Under the pieces are notes generated by a model that was given only the letters and a program-made list of their open reading frames with translations, had not been told where the DNA came from and ran no database searches. This document shows positions 1 through 9,025 of a stretch of DNA of 64,000 nucleotides, piece by piece (the stretch's first letter is position 1; every line of letters begins with the position of its first letter). This DNA is from Campylobacter sp. W0018 (GTDB lineage Bacteria; Campylobacterota; Campylobacteria; Campylobacterales; Campylobacteraceae). The stretch is from the NCBI GenBank assembly GCA_020135845.1, contig JACHTQ010000004.1, positions 40,459 through 104,458 on the forward strand, read 5' to 3'. The position numbers and the translations under genes are program-made.

Positions 1-15
1 GACTACTTCAAACAT
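1..15 (-). CDS. 5' end of a gene running off the window, possibly gatB
   Basis: On the minus strand an ATG at 15-13 follows a good ribosome binding site (AAGGAAA, complement of about 20-26) by a normal spacing. It opens a frame reading MFEVV before the window ends. These five residues match the usual start of GatB, subunit B of the Asp-tRNA(Asn)/Glu-tRNA(Gln) amidotransferase. Five residues are far too few for proof. The interval 16-115 between this start and the next gene is AT-rich with no other gene visible. Confidence 0.3.
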
Positions 16-115
16 TAAATTTCCTTGATACTTAAATTATCTTTGGTATTATTTTAACATTATTTTCTTTCAAAATGACTTTAAAAAATGAAAAGCAAAG
101 ATTAAATATTAAAAA

Positions 116-313
116 TTAATGAGAAATATTATTTAACTTATTTTTAAGTTGGTAATTTTCTATTAGTAAAATAAAAATTAGAGTTAAAAGCAAACCCGGA
201 GTAAGTCCTAAGCATAAATATATATAAGAATTAAATTTAAGAAACATCAAAAATGCACCAAAAAACATTAAAGCCAAAGATGCACCTTTGAAAAATTCTA
301 AAATATAAATCAA
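116..313 (-). CDS. Small two-helix membrane protein, 65 aa
   Basis: The product has two hydrophobic stretches (about residues 8-26 and 31-51) and a short polar tail with Lys and Asn, so it is probably an inner-membrane protein with two helices. The start is a TTG at 313-311 whose bases overlap the atpB stop (TTGA), giving a 4-base overlap and probable translational coupling. Its position directly after atpB matches a conserved small gene in Campylobacter. No function is known to me. A role with ATP synthase is only suggested by the neighbourhood. Confidence 0.75.
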   Translation of the reverse strand: MIYILEFFKGASLALMFFGAFLMFLKFNSYIYLCLGLTPGLLLTLIFILLIENYQLKNKLNNISH

Positions 314-990
314 TGATCTTCCTCTATCTTAACAGCCCCAGCTAAATATACATAAGTTAAAATCATAAAAATAAAAGCTTGCAAAAAAGCCATAAAAGTT
401 AAAAGCACATAAGCAGGAAGTGGCGCTACGTAAGGAACAAGAGCTAAAATAACCATTAAAAACAAATCATCTCCTTTGATATTACCAAAAAGACGAAAAG
501 ATAGGGAGATTACGCGAGAAAAATGAGAAACAATTTCAATTGGAAACATTAAAGGCGCTAAAAATTTAATAGGTCCCATAAAATGAGAAAAATATCTCAC
601 CACGCCTTGAGTTCTTATCCCTTCAAAATGATAATAAACAAAAACAATAATAGCTAAAGATAAAGTTAAATTTAAACTTGCCGTTGGCGAATGAAAACCA
701 GGGATAATACCTATAACATTACTAAAAAATATAATAATACCCAAAGTAGCTACTAAAGGAAGGTATTTTCTAGCACTTTTTTCATCTCCTAAAGTATCAC
801 GCCCCATAGAAAGAACACCTTCCAAAAAAGCTTCTCCTAAATTTTGCAAACCACGAGGGACAAATTGCATAGAACTAGTGGCTCTATAAGCAATGATTAC
901 TGCAATAAAAGCTACTAAACCTAGGTGAAAAAAATAAGAAAAAGTATGACTTGAATCAAATAAAGAACTAAATAAAAATAAATCTTTCAT
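310..990 (-). CDS. atpB: ATP synthase F0 subunit a
   Basis: This is the proton-channel subunit a of the F0 sector in the inner membrane, 226 aa, the usual length. The hallmark helix has the essential arginine in SFRLFGN (R166), which faces the c-ring. The last helix carries LQAFIFM with the conserved Gln (Q204). Several hydrophobic helices cover most of the rest. As in other epsilonproteobacteria the gene stands apart from the main atp operon. It is followed with a 4-base overlap by a small membrane protein gene. The ribosome site is GAGGAAA just before the ATG. Confidence 0.97.
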   Translation of the reverse strand: MKDLFLFSSLFDSSHTFSYFFHLGLVAFIAVIIAYRATSSMQFVPRGLQNLGEAFLEGVLSMGRDTLGDEKSARKYLPLVATLGIIIFFSNVIGIIPGFHSPTASLNLTLSLAIIVFVYYHFEGIRTQGVVRYFSHFMGPIKFLAPLMFPIEIVSHFSRVISLSFRLFGNIKGDDLFLMVILALVPYVAPLPAYVLLTFMAFLQAFIFMILTYVYLAGAVKIEEDH

Positions 991-1019
991 AATTTCCTCA
1001 GAATTTTTTATAAAAGCTT

Positions 1020-1028
1020 ATTCTAACA
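1020..1028 (-). promoter_or_regulatory. Possible extended -10 promoter for atpB
   Basis: On the minus strand the sequence reads TGTTAGAAT, a TG-extended -10 box (TAGAAT at 1025-1020). It lies about 30 bases before the atpB start. No convincing -35 box is seen, as is usual in Campylobacter. Only pattern matching supports this. Confidence 0.3.
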
Positions 1029-1047
1029 CTGTCTTGCTTATAATTTA

Positions 1048-1071
1048 ATGAAAATAAATTTTTATTTTCAT
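1048..1071 (-). terminator. AT-rich hairpin downstream of the fliD operon
   Basis: A perfect 11-base inverted repeat (ATGAAAATAAA at 1048-1058, its complement at 1061-1071, 2-base loop) follows the end of the FliT-like gene on the minus strand. It is AT-only apart from one pair and so weak. It may end the flaG-fliD-fliS transcript before atpB. Confidence 0.35.
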
Positions 1072-1080
1072 CCTCAAAAT

Positions 1081-1356
1081 TTAAGAGTTGAAATATTTTA
1101 AAGCTTTTTGAAATTTTTGAATATCATGAGCTTTATTGTCTTTTTTTACTATGATTAAATTTATAGCTTCTTTTAATAAAGCTTGGATTTGAATTAAAGT
1201 GTCATTTATATTTTCTCTAAGCTCATCATCATTTTTTGATTTTTGCGCTATATTAATTGCAAAGTCTTTTAGATTTAAATCATCTAAAAGACTTTCTAGA
1301 TTTTCTATATTTTCTTGTATTAAAGCAAGTTTAAAATCATCAAGCCATTTCTTCAT
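1081..1356 (-). CDS. FliT-like small flagellar protein, last gene of fliD operon
   Basis: The product is a short (about 91 aa) highly charged helical protein beginning MKKWLDDF, rich in Leu, Glu and Lys, with no membrane segment. Its place straight after fliS, overlapping its 3' end, is where many bacteria carry fliT, the chaperone of FliD. The assignment is by position and helical composition, not by a motif. An upstream in-frame ATG at 1368 would add MYTI. I prefer 1356 because the upstream ATG sits almost on the GGAGAG ribosome site, although the spacing from that site to 1356 is then rather long (12 bases). Confidence 0.6.
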   Translation of the reverse strand: MKKWLDDFKLALIQENIENLESLLDDLNLKDFAINIAQKSKNDDELRENINDTLIQIQALLKEAINLIIVKKDNKAHDIQKFQKALKYFNS

Positions 1357-1723
1357 TATTGTGTACATCTCTCCAAGCTTCCAATAATCCTTTGGTTACA
1401 TTAATCACCTCATCAATTCTAGCTTCGTTATTTTCTAAATTTGCCAAAGATAGAAGTTGAATTTCTCTAGTATAAAGCCCGCTTAAATAATGTGCTACTT
1501 CTCCACCTTTTTCATAGTCTAAAGTATTGATTAATTCTATAAAAATAGCTGTAGTTCTTTTAACAAAATAAACCCTTTGCTCTATATCTTCATTTTTAAT
1601 AGCTACTTTAGCTCTAGCACAAAAACGCAAGATGCCCTCATAGAGCATTTCAATCAATTTTTGAGAAGATTCTATCCCTACTTGATTTTGAGAATAAGCA
1701 TTATAAGCTAAACTATTTTGCAT
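1340..1723 (-). CDS. fliS: Flagellin export chaperone FliS
   Basis: FliS binds flagellin in the cytoplasm and stops it polymerising before export through the flagellar type III apparatus. The 127-aa all-helical product starts with a typical FliS N-terminus (NAYSQNQV, about residues 8-15, compare AYxxxxv) and continues LIEMLYEGILRF (about 23-34), the family signature. Length is normal. It follows fliD by 9 bases and its 3' end overlaps the next gene by 17 bases, consistent with one transcript from the sigma-54 promoter before flaG. Confidence 0.95.
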   Translation of the reverse strand: MQNSLAYNAYSQNQVGIESSQKLIEMLYEGILRFCARAKVAIKNEDIEQRVYFVKRTTAIFIELINTLDYEKGGEVAHYLSGLYTREIQLLSLANLENNEARIDEVINVTKGLLEAWRDVHNNEEMA

Positions 1724-1732
1724 AAATTTTCC

Positions 1733-3697
1733 TTAACTGTTTGAATTATTTGCAGCATTAATCATATTTGTAACTGTGGTTAATTGCTGATTGAGTTTAT
1801 TTAAAATACTTTCATATTGTAACCACTGATTTGCCATAGTATCATATCTTGCATCAATCATATCTTGAGCTGATTTTTTTGACTCATTTAAAGATTTTGT
1901 ATCATTAGTCAAACTTTCATCATATTTAGTCAATGAACCATTAGTTCCTGTTATGCCTTGAAGAGTTGATTTAAGTTGAGCAAAAATACCCTTACCTTCG
2001 ATAGGTTTAGCAGCTATAGTCGTTTCGCTTAAACCAAATTGCTTAAGAAATTCTTGATCTCCTTTAATTGAAAAATCAGAACTTCCATCACCACTAAATT
2101 TAAGCTTAAAACCTTGTTCTCCATTTTTATTATAACTTTCTACCTTTACTTTTAAACCATCTATACCAAGACTATTGATATGACTGGCTAAATTTTGAAG
2201 CATTTCTTCTTCAGTTTTACCAGTAAGTACGAAATTTTTTCCATCAGTTGTTTTTGATACATCATAAGTTTGACCACCAAAAACTATAGTAAATTTACCA
2301 GGTTCAAAAGTAAGGCCTTTGTTTTCTTCACTTTCTCTACTTGATTCATCCTTGGTTAAGTATTTATCTAAACTTCCTTTTTTAATCAAATCTCCAGTAT
2401 GGTTAATATCTTCATATTGGGTAATTCCAGAAAAAAAGCTTTCTGCAAAATCAGGATTTTCTTTTACCTTGCTTTCAAATTTAGATGAATCAAAATCCAA
2501 AGTTCCAGCATCATTTAAAGTTAAACCAAAATCTTGCATAGAAAGCATAACTGTGGCACTAACTTTATTACCATTTTCATCCTCAACGGTTCCACTAACT
2601 GATTGAGAATCAAATAAAGCAGAAAGTATAGTAGAACGTATAGAATTAACTTCAGTTACACCCTGTAAGGTTCCTTTGGTTCCTGTTTCAGAATTATAAT
2701 CAGTAGCAGCATTAAGATTGGTTACTAAATCATTATACGCATCTACTAAGTCTTGCATGGCCTTAGTTACAGCTTCGTTATCTTGTTGAACATCAAAATC
2801 AATTTCTCCGGTTTTATTTAAAGTCAAAGTAAGTCCTACACCTAGATCGGTTACTGTATTACTTTGACGTATCATTTTAATTCCATCAAGAGTAAATTCG
2901 GCATTTTGGGCTTTTTGGATATGTAAAGGATTTTCCTTGTCATCAACAATTCCTACACCTTTCTTATCCTTAGACGGATCAAAAGTTTCAATCCCCGCAG
3001 ATCTATCATCAAGCTTCCATCCAAGACTATCAAAAATCCCTAAAGCATTTTCATCAAATTGATATTTTCCTTCAGCATCTTTCCCACCAGGGTAAAAACT
3101 AATAGCACTATCTTCTCCGGTTTCTTTACTAGTTAAAGTTAAACGATAAGGGGTATCTTTTTCACCTGTATTTACGATCTTTGCAACTATCTCACCGCCA
3201 CTTGCTTCATTAATCTTATCGGCTAAATCTCTAAAAGTTGTATTCTTATCAACAGTAACTGTATATTCTTTGCCATTAGAAAAAAAAGTTAAATTAGTAG
3301 GATTTTCTAATGTTGAATTAATAAAACCGCTATCATTTGCCAAACCTTTACTTTGATAAACGTCTTTTTGTGCAAGTTGAGTTACATTAATCTTCATACT
3401 TTGTAAAGACACCCCACTACTAGCTGTCAAACTTGCTGGAGGATTTGTAGTTACACTTGCACTTACTTTTCTCTTTGCAAAAGCAGTCGCATCTGCCAAA
3501 GAAGAAACTGCGGTTTGAAATGTAAGTAATTTTGTTTTTATTTCAGTTAAATCTTTTTGCTTGGTTGTATTTTCTTCTATTTTTTTTGTATAAGGATCTA
3601 CTCTAGCTTTTTCCTCTGCTTCTTTTAACTTATCTAGAGTATCTTGAGTTAAAACCCCAGATCCAAAACCTAAACTCGATAAACTACCAAATGCCAT
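1733..3697 (-). CDS. fliD: Flagellar filament cap protein FliD
   Basis: FliD forms the cap at the tip of the growing filament and guides flagellin insertion. The 654-aa product has a heptad-rich N-terminal segment (about 15-70) and a C-terminal helical segment (about 590-645) that form the coiled-coil leg. The middle is a variable exposed part rich in Thr, Ser, Lys and Asp. It begins MAFGSLSSLGFGSG, a common start in Campylobacter, and has no signal peptide, as expected for type III export. It lies 2 bases after flaG and 9 before fliS. Confidence 0.97.
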   Translation of the reverse strand: MAFGSLSSLGFGSGVLTQDTLDKLKEAEEKARVDPYTKKIEENTTKQKDLTEIKTKLLTFQTAVSSLADATAFAKRKVSASVTTNPPASLTASSGVSLQSMKINVTQLAQKDVYQSKGLANDSGFINSTLENPTNLTFFSNGKEYTVTVDKNTTFRDLADKINEASGGEIVAKIVNTGEKDTPYRLTLTSKETGEDSAISFYPGGKDAEGKYQFDENALGIFDSLGWKLDDRSAGIETFDPSKDKKGVGIVDDKENPLHIQKAQNAEFTLDGIKMIRQSNTVTDLGVGLTLTLNKTGEIDFDVQQDNEAVTKAMQDLVDAYNDLVTNLNAATDYNSETGTKGTLQGVTEVNSIRSTILSALFDSQSVSGTVEDENGNKVSATVMLSMQDFGLTLNDAGTLDFDSSKFESKVKENPDFAESFFSGITQYEDINHTGDLIKKGSLDKYLTKDESSRESEENKGLTFEPGKFTIVFGGQTYDVSKTTDGKNFVLTGKTEEEMLQNLASHINSLGIDGLKVKVESYNKNGEQGFKLKFSGDGSSDFSIKGDQEFLKQFGLSETTIAAKPIEGKGIFAQLKSTLQGITGTNGSLTKYDESLTNDTKSLNESKKSAQDMIDARYDTMANQWLQYESILNKLNQQLTTVTNMINAANNSNS

Positions 3698-3699
3698 TT

Positions 3700-4062
3700 T
3701 TAACTCTCCTTATCAAAAATCATACCGATTACATCTTTAAAATACTCTGCCAATCTCATAGCCTCTTCGCTAGGAATTTTACGTATTTCTCTTCCTGTAC
3801 TTTTTTCAGTTACGCTGATATACATTGAACCTATTTTATCACTATATCCAAAACGAACATTAGTATCTAAAGAATCCATTTGTTCGTTTAATTTATTTGT
3901 AATATCTGCTAATTTAGCATCCAAATTTTGCTGATTATCATCGCCTCCTTGGCTTTGTTTTTCAGCGTGAATATCTGAACTAACTTTCTGAGCTTTTTCA
4001 ATTCCTTGACTCATCTGAGTCAAAACCATATCCATTTTTCCATTTGCTTTCGAAATTTCCAT
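3700..4062 (-). CDS. flaG: Flagellar protein FlaG
   Basis: FlaG is a small cytoplasmic or exported protein that affects filament length. The 120-aa product has a polar Gln-rich N-terminal half and a conserved C-terminal half with RFGYSDKIGSMYISV and the IRKIPSEEAMRLAEY motif typical of FlaG. It is the first gene of flaG-fliD-fliS, with a sigma-54 promoter about 120 bases upstream. The ATG at 4062 follows the ribosome site AAAAGGA. Confidence 0.95.
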   Translation of the reverse strand: MEISKANGKMDMVLTQMSQGIEKAQKVSSDIHAEKQSQGGDDNQQNLDAKLADITNKLNEQMDSLDTNVRFGYSDKIGSMYISVTEKSTGREIRKIPSEEAMRLAEYFKDVIGMIFDKES

Positions 4063-4177
4063 TTTAAAATCCTTTTTAAAATTTCTTCTATTGCTAGTTA
4101 AACTCTACATCGGCAAAAAAATAATTTTATGAATACTTTTTTAATAAAAATTTTAAAATTTTTATATATTTTTATAC

Positions 4178-4195
4178 AAGCAAAAAGTGTGCCAA
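4178..4195 (-). promoter_or_regulatory. Sigma-54 (RpoN) promoter of flaG-fliD-fliS
   Basis: On the minus strand the sequence reads TTGGCACACTTTTTGCTT. The GG and GC doublets are exactly 10 bases apart, matching the -24/-12 RpoN consensus TGGCAC-N5-TTGC. It lies about 116 bases before the flaG start. RpoN control of rod, hook and cap genes is established in C. jejuni. The rest of 4063-4213 is AT-rich and shows nothing else convincing. Confidence 0.85.
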
Positions 4196-4213
4196 AATAA
4201 AAATTATTTTTAT

Positions 4214-6019
4214 CTAACCCATAATTTCAAATTTTTTAAATAATTGTGGATCATTGTCTAAAATATTACGCAAAATTAGATCTTTTATGATATTTTCATT
4301 ACAGTCAGTCTGCTGAGGCCAAGCTCTTATATAACCCTCGGTTTCATTTTTAGCACTCGCATCAATAGCTAATCTATCCTCCTTTACGAATAAATCTCTT
4401 TTTGCATCAATGTTATTTACCACTCTCCAAACTAGCATGTATGGATTTTCTAATTTATTATTTGTATCTAAAAAGACTAAAATTCTAAAATGTTTTTTAA
4501 ATTTTAATAATCTCTCAAAAACTTGGGAATTTCTTTCTTTTTTATCAAGTAAAATACAAATTATAGGGCTTTTGCATTCTTTATAAAATTGCTTTAAAGC
4601 AAAAAGCTCTACTTCAGAATTAAAAAGTTCAAATAATTTTTCATCCTCTAAAATTTCAAGCTCTTCTATCTCATTTTTATCACAAACATCAAGTCCTGCT
4701 TTTCCGCCAAAACAAGAATTAGGTGAAGCATGATCAAGCTGATCGCAAATTCCTTCGCTTATAAGTAGTTTTTGTACGCAAAAACGATTGAGAATATAAG
4801 GAATTAACACATCATAATCATCTAAACTAGGCGCATCTTTATCAACAAAAATTGCATGTTTAACAAAACTCATTTGTCCTACACCCCAAAAAGCATGCAT
4901 AATTTGTTGCGCATGTGCTGGGTATTTTGTATCAATTTTAGCTAAAATTAGATTGTGAAAAACTCCATTTTCAGGCATTTTATAATCGATCAAATCCGGA
5001 ACAGAAGTTTGCAAAAGAGGCAAGAAAATACGTTCAGTTCCAAGTCCCATAATCCTATCTTCTAAAGGAGGCTTTCCTACAACAGTTGCTTGATAAATCG
5101 CGTCTTTTTTAGCATAAATTTTTTCAACTTTCATGACCGGAAAAAGTTCTGCAGGAGTATAAAAACCTGTATGATCGCCAAAAGGACCTTCTATTTTAAA
5201 TTCCTCTAAATCCACATAACCTTCTATAACTATATCACTATCAAAAGGAACAAAAACACCATTATCGCAAGGTGTCAATTTAGCGGGAGTTTTTTTAATA
5301 AAACCATAAAGCAAAAGTTCAAAAATTCCTTTTGGTAACGGAGCTTGAGAGCACCAAATATAAAGCGGATCTCCGCCAATAGCTACACTAACAGGCATTT
5401 TTTTAAAACCTGCTTTTTTATACTCATGATAAAAATTAGCACCGTCTTTATGGATTTGCCAATGCATTAAAAGTTCATTTTCACCGCTTACTTGCAAACG
5501 ATACATTCCAAGATTGTTTTGAGTTTTATCTAAATTATGAGTATAAACTTGCCCCATAGTGATAAATTTACCTGCATCATCCTCCCAAGTTTTAAGTATA
5601 GGAAGTTCTTTAAGAGAATTTAAAATTTCATAATTATAAAGTGCCTTATTTACGCCTAATCTTTTAGGTGGAACATTTTTGAAACTCAATAAATTTATAA
5701 AAAAATCAATTTTAGCCCTAAAATTAGTAGGAATATGAAGTTTGGTTAATTTTGAAATTTCATCAGCCACTTCATTAAAATCTCTTCCAAAGGCTAAATT
5801 TAAAGCTTTTTGATTGCAAAAAGCATTCATTAAAACTGGAAATTTGTATTTTTTTTCTAATTTTTTATCAACAGGGTTTTTAAAAAGCAAAGCCTTGCCA
5901 TTCTCTTCTTTTTTGGCTTCAATATAAGCTAAATGTGCGATTTCAAGATCTACATCCACAGGCTCTTCAATAATTTTTAATAAATTATTTTCCTTTAAAA
6001 CTTGGATAAAATTCTTCAT
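4214..6019 (-). CDS. UbiD-family decarboxylase
   Basis: UbiD-family enzymes use prenylated FMN to remove carboxyl groups from aromatic or unsaturated acids. The 601-aa product has the family landmarks: an N-terminal domain, the cofactor region around MYRLQVSGENELLMHWQIH (about residues 183-201) with conserved Arg and His, GPFGDHTGFY, and DRIMGLGTERIF with the conserved Glu and Arg. In organisms using the futalosine route, UbiD homologues (MqnP/MqnL type) act in late menaquinone synthesis, and mqnA is present in this window. That assignment is inference. The start overlaps hemC's end by 4 bases. Confidence 0.9.
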   Translation of the reverse strand: MKNFIQVLKENNLLKIIEEPVDVDLEIAHLAYIEAKKEENGKALLFKNPVDKKLEKKYKFPVLMNAFCNQKALNLAFGRDFNEVADEISKLTKLHIPTNFRAKIDFFINLLSFKNVPPKRLGVNKALYNYEILNSLKELPILKTWEDDAGKFITMGQVYTHNLDKTQNNLGMYRLQVSGENELLMHWQIHKDGANFYHEYKKAGFKKMPVSVAIGGDPLYIWCSQAPLPKGIFELLLYGFIKKTPAKLTPCDNGVFVPFDSDIVIEGYVDLEEFKIEGPFGDHTGFYTPAELFPVMKVEKIYAKKDAIYQATVVGKPPLEDRIMGLGTERIFLPLLQTSVPDLIDYKMPENGVFHNLILAKIDTKYPAHAQQIMHAFWGVGQMSFVKHAIFVDKDAPSLDDYDVLIPYILNRFCVQKLLISEGICDQLDHASPNSCFGGKAGLDVCDKNEIEELEILEDEKLFELFNSEVELFALKQFYKECKSPIICILLDKKERNSQVFERLLKFKKHFRILVFLDTNNKLENPYMLVWRVVNNIDAKRDLFVKEDRLAIDASAKNETEGYIRAWPQQTDCNENIIKDLILRNILDNDPQLFKKFEIMG

Positions 6020-6942
6020 ATCATATCCTCTGCTTTTTTTAATAGCTCTTTAGCCCCTTTGCTCATAAATTCTTTAGCTAAAATTTCACCAAATCCTTTA
6101 AATTCGCTTTTTTTGATCATTCTCTTATCTTTTAAAATTTCACTCCCATCAGGCAAACCAAGTATAGCACGGACACAAACCATATCTTCATTAAGTTCAG
6201 CATTGATCCCTATAGGAACTTGACATCCACCCTCTAAAGTAGCGATGAATTCTCTCTCTATAGTCGTTTCTATTAAAGTATTTTCATCATTTAAACATTT
6301 TAGCAAATTTAAAATTTTTACATCTTCAACACTTTCTATACCTAAAGCACCTTGAGAAGCTGCAGGAATGAGTTCATCTTTGCTAAATTCATAGATAAAA
6401 TTAACCTCTTTGTCTAATTTTAAACGTTTTATACCTGCCAAAGCAAGTATAATAGCATCAAAACCACCTTTTTTTAATTTTTCTATGCGAGAATTTACAT
6501 TTCCGCGTAAAGAAATAATCTCTAAATCAGGCCTTAATAACAAAAGTTGCATTTTTCGCCTAAGACTTGTGGTGCCTATTTTTGCTCCTTTGGGTAAAGA
6601 AAGAAAATTTTCATATTTTTGACTCAACATGGCATCATTACTTTTTTCTCTTTTGCTAACTGCTGCTAAAACCAAACCTTTTGGAAAAAAACTCGGGACA
6701 TCTTTTAAACTATGCACCGCTAAATGCGCTTCATTTCTAAGCATACTCTCTTCAAGTTCTTTTGTAAAAAGCCCCTTGCCACCAATCTTAGCTAAAGGAG
6801 AATCAAGTAAAATATCCCCTTTTGTTTTAAACCCTTGCAATACAACATCTACATTGTGTTGATTTTTTAAAATTTGCGCGATGTGCTCACTTTGCCAAAG
6901 AGCTAAAGCGCTTTTTCTTGTAGCTATGATTAATTGATTCAT
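6016..6942 (-). CDS. hemC: Porphobilinogen deaminase (hydroxymethylbilane synthase)
   Basis: HemC joins four porphobilinogen units to hydroxymethylbilane in heme synthesis. The 308-aa protein starts LIIATRKSALALWQ. It has the catalytic Asp in HSLKDVP (D81) and the dipyrromethane-cofactor cysteine in EGGCQVPIG (C240). Length is normal. It overlaps ubiD downstream and the FxsA-like gene upstream by 4 bases each, so it lies in a tight operon that also holds hemA. Confidence 0.97.
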   Translation of the reverse strand: MNQLIIATRKSALALWQSEHIAQILKNQHNVDVVLQGFKTKGDILLDSPLAKIGGKGLFTKELEESMLRNEAHLAVHSLKDVPSFFPKGLVLAAVSKREKSNDAMLSQKYENFLSLPKGAKIGTTSLRRKMQLLLLRPDLEIISLRGNVNSRIEKLKKGGFDAIILALAGIKRLKLDKEVNFIYEFSKDELIPAASQGALGIESVEDVKILNLLKCLNDENTLIETTIEREFIATLEGGCQVPIGINAELNEDMVCVRAILGLPDGSEILKDKRMIKKSEFKGFGEILAKEFMSKGAKELLKKAEDMI

Positions 6943-7322
6943 TTTCCATCCTCTATAATTTCAACATCAATGATTTCTTCACTCGAATTTCGATTTTGTT
7001 TATGAGTGTATTTTGTTTTAGTAACTATTTTTAAAAAAATGCCAAATAAAAAAACTAAAAATCCCAAAAAACTTGTTAAAACTCCTGGAAAAACGAGCAA
7101 AAATCCAGCAATAATAAAAGAAAATTGCATCAGCATATTTTTAAAGCCTAAAATTTGAAATTCAAGTATATTTTTCCAAAAAACTCCTAAAAGTATTACA
7201 CCAAATATCATACTTGCTAAAATAAAAATTAAAAAATTTCCAAAACCAAAAAAGATAATAAATAATAGACTAAAAATAATTTCTACAGCAAATAAAGGAC
7301 TTAATTTAAGCTTATAACTCAT
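6939..7322 (-). CDS. FxsA-family membrane protein
   Basis: The 127-aa product has an N-terminal hydrophobic block with two closely spaced helices (about 12-50) and a second hydrophobic region (about 64-101) containing LVFPGVLTSFLGFLV, which resembles the conserved core of FxsA proteins (LxxPGxLTDxxGxL). The last 25 residues are polar and acidic, probably cytoplasmic. E. coli FxsA affects phage F exclusion, but the family's general function is unknown. It sits between proS and hemC with 4-base overlaps on both sides. Confidence 0.75.
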   Translation of the reverse strand: MSYKLKLSPLFAVEIIFSLLFIIFFGFGNFLIFILASMIFGVILLGVFWKNILEFQILGFKNMLMQFSFIIAGFLLVFPGVLTSFLGFLVFLFGIFLKIVTKTKYTHKQNRNSSEEIIDVEIIEDGK

Positions 7323-9025
7323 AATATTTTCTTTTTTATAATTTCTACAATATGTTCTGTTTTAATCACTTCTTTGCTTAGATTTTTTCTTTGTATGAGT
7401 TCTATTTCATTGTTTTGCAATCCTTTGCCAATCACTAAGGCATAAGGAAAACCCATTAATTCAAAATCATTCATTTTCACACCAAAACGTTCATTTCTAT
7501 CATCAAGCAAAACTTCGATACCTAAATCTTGTAATTGAACATAAATTTGATGTGCAAATTGAAAAGCTTTTTCATCTTTTATATTTGAAATGATAATATC
7601 AATGGCAAAAGGAGCTAAAGTTTGATTCCAAATACAACCTTTTTCATCATGGCTAGCCTCAATAGCAACAGCTACTAAACGAGAAACTCCAATTCCATAG
7701 CAACCCATATAAAATGCTTGAGTTTTTCCGTTTTCGCCTAAAAAATGTGCACTCATGGCTTTAGAATATTTTTGCCCTAGCTTAAAAATATGTCCTACTT
7801 CTATCCCTTTACTTTTTCTTAGCTTTGCACCACATTTTAAACAACAATCATTTTCTTTAACCTCTACTAAATCCTTAAAACGATCTTTATTGAGATTAAC
7901 AACATCAATTCCTATCAAATGATAATCTTTTTCATTACCTCCAATAATCATTTGTTTTTCATTTTCAAGCTCTTGATCAAGATAAAAATCTATATCTTTA
8001 AGGCCTATAAATCCGATAAAACCAGGAACTAATCCCGCATTAAGTAATTCACTTTCATCCGCATCAATAAGCTCTAAAGCCTTACAAGCATTCTGTGCTT
8101 TAACCTCTTGCAAATCATCGCATCCACGTATAAAAAACACAACTAATTTGCTTTCATTTTCATAAATAGCTTTTTTTGCAACCGCCTTAACAGTATAAAA
8201 TTCATCAATCTTAAAAAAATCAGCCAATTCTTTAATACTTTTAACATTAGGGGTGTGAAATTTACTCGCATAACTAGCTTCTGGGCGCTCTTTATCGCAA
8301 GTTTTTTTAGCTCTTTTTGCCGCTTCAATATTCGCAGCATAATCACAATTTTCACAAAGTAAGATATCATCTTCGCCATTTTTTGCTAAAACCATAAATT
8401 CCTTAGAGCCACTTCCACCTATTGCTCCGCTATCAGCCTCAACAGCCCTAAAATCAAGCCCCATTCTTTTTAAGATACGAGAATAAGTTTCATGCATTAA
8501 ATCAAATTCACGATCCAAATCTTCTTCATTTTTGTGAAAGCTATAACCATCTTTCATTAAAAATTCTCTACATCTTAAAAGCCCGAAACGTGGACGCGCT
8601 TCATCTCTAAATTTCCAACCGATTTGATACAAATGCAAAGGAAGTTGCTTATAACTTGTAATTTTATTTTTAACCAAAGAAACCATTGTTTCTTCATGAG
8701 TTGGACCTAAAACAAAATCATTTTCTTTCCTATCTTTAAAACGCAAGAGCTCTTTTCCAAAAACATTATAACGCCCACTTTCTTGCCATAAACTAGCTGG
8801 GGTAACAAAACTAAGATTTACCTCTTGTGCTCCAGCTTTATCCATTTCTTCTTTAACTATGGCGCGAATTTTATCTAAAACTCTTTTCCCTAAAGGCAAA
8901 AAATTATAAAGCCCGCTACCAATTTGTTCAATAAAACCAGATCGAACTAAAAAAATATGACTTGGCAAACTTGCATCTTTGGGAGTCTCTTTTGTGCTTG
9001 GCGCATATAATTGACTAAATTTCAT
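7319..9025 (-). CDS. proS: Prolyl-tRNA synthetase
   Basis: ProS charges tRNA-Pro. At 568 aa it is the bacterial long form with the editing (INS) domain inserted between class II motifs 2 and 3. Motif 2 is seen in YQIGWKFRDEARPRFGLLR (about 132-150) and motif 3 in CYGIGVSRLVA. The anticodon-binding domain fills the C-terminal part (LDDRNERFGVKMND). The start overlaps the 3' end of hemA by 11 bases. It is the longest gene of an operon-like run of heme and housekeeping genes. Confidence 0.98.
   Translation of the reverse strand: MKFSQLYAPSTKETPKDASLPSHIFLVRSGFIEQIGSGLYNFLPLGKRVLDKIRAIVKEEMDKAGAQEVNLSFVTPASLWQESGRYNVFGKELLRFKDRKENDFVLGPTHEETMVSLVKNKITSYKQLPLHLYQIGWKFRDEARPRFGLLRCREFLMKDGYSFHKNEEDLDREFDLMHETYSRILKRMGLDFRAVEADSGAIGGSGSKEFMVLAKNGEDDILLCENCDYAANIEAAKRAKKTCDKERPEASYASKFHTPNVKSIKELADFFKIDEFYTVKAVAKKAIYENESKLVVFFIRGCDDLQEVKAQNACKALELIDADESELLNAGLVPGFIGFIGLKDIDFYLDQELENEKQMIIGGNEKDYHLIGIDVVNLNKDRFKDLVEVKENDCCLKCGAKLRKSKGIEVGHIFKLGQKYSKAMSAHFLGENGKTQAFYMGCYGIGVSRLVAVAIEASHDEKGCIWNQTLAPFAIDIIISNIKDEKAFQFAHQIYVQLQDLGIEVLLDDRNERFGVKMNDFELMGFPYALVIGKGLQNNEIELIQRKNLSKEVIKTEHIVEIIKKKIL

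Noticed and set aside
4107-4117. TTGCCGATGTA as a sigma-28 promoter of flaG
   Set aside because: Only the -10 part fits; 15 bases upstream there is no TAAA-like -35, so it is kept only as a remark under the sigma-54 finding.
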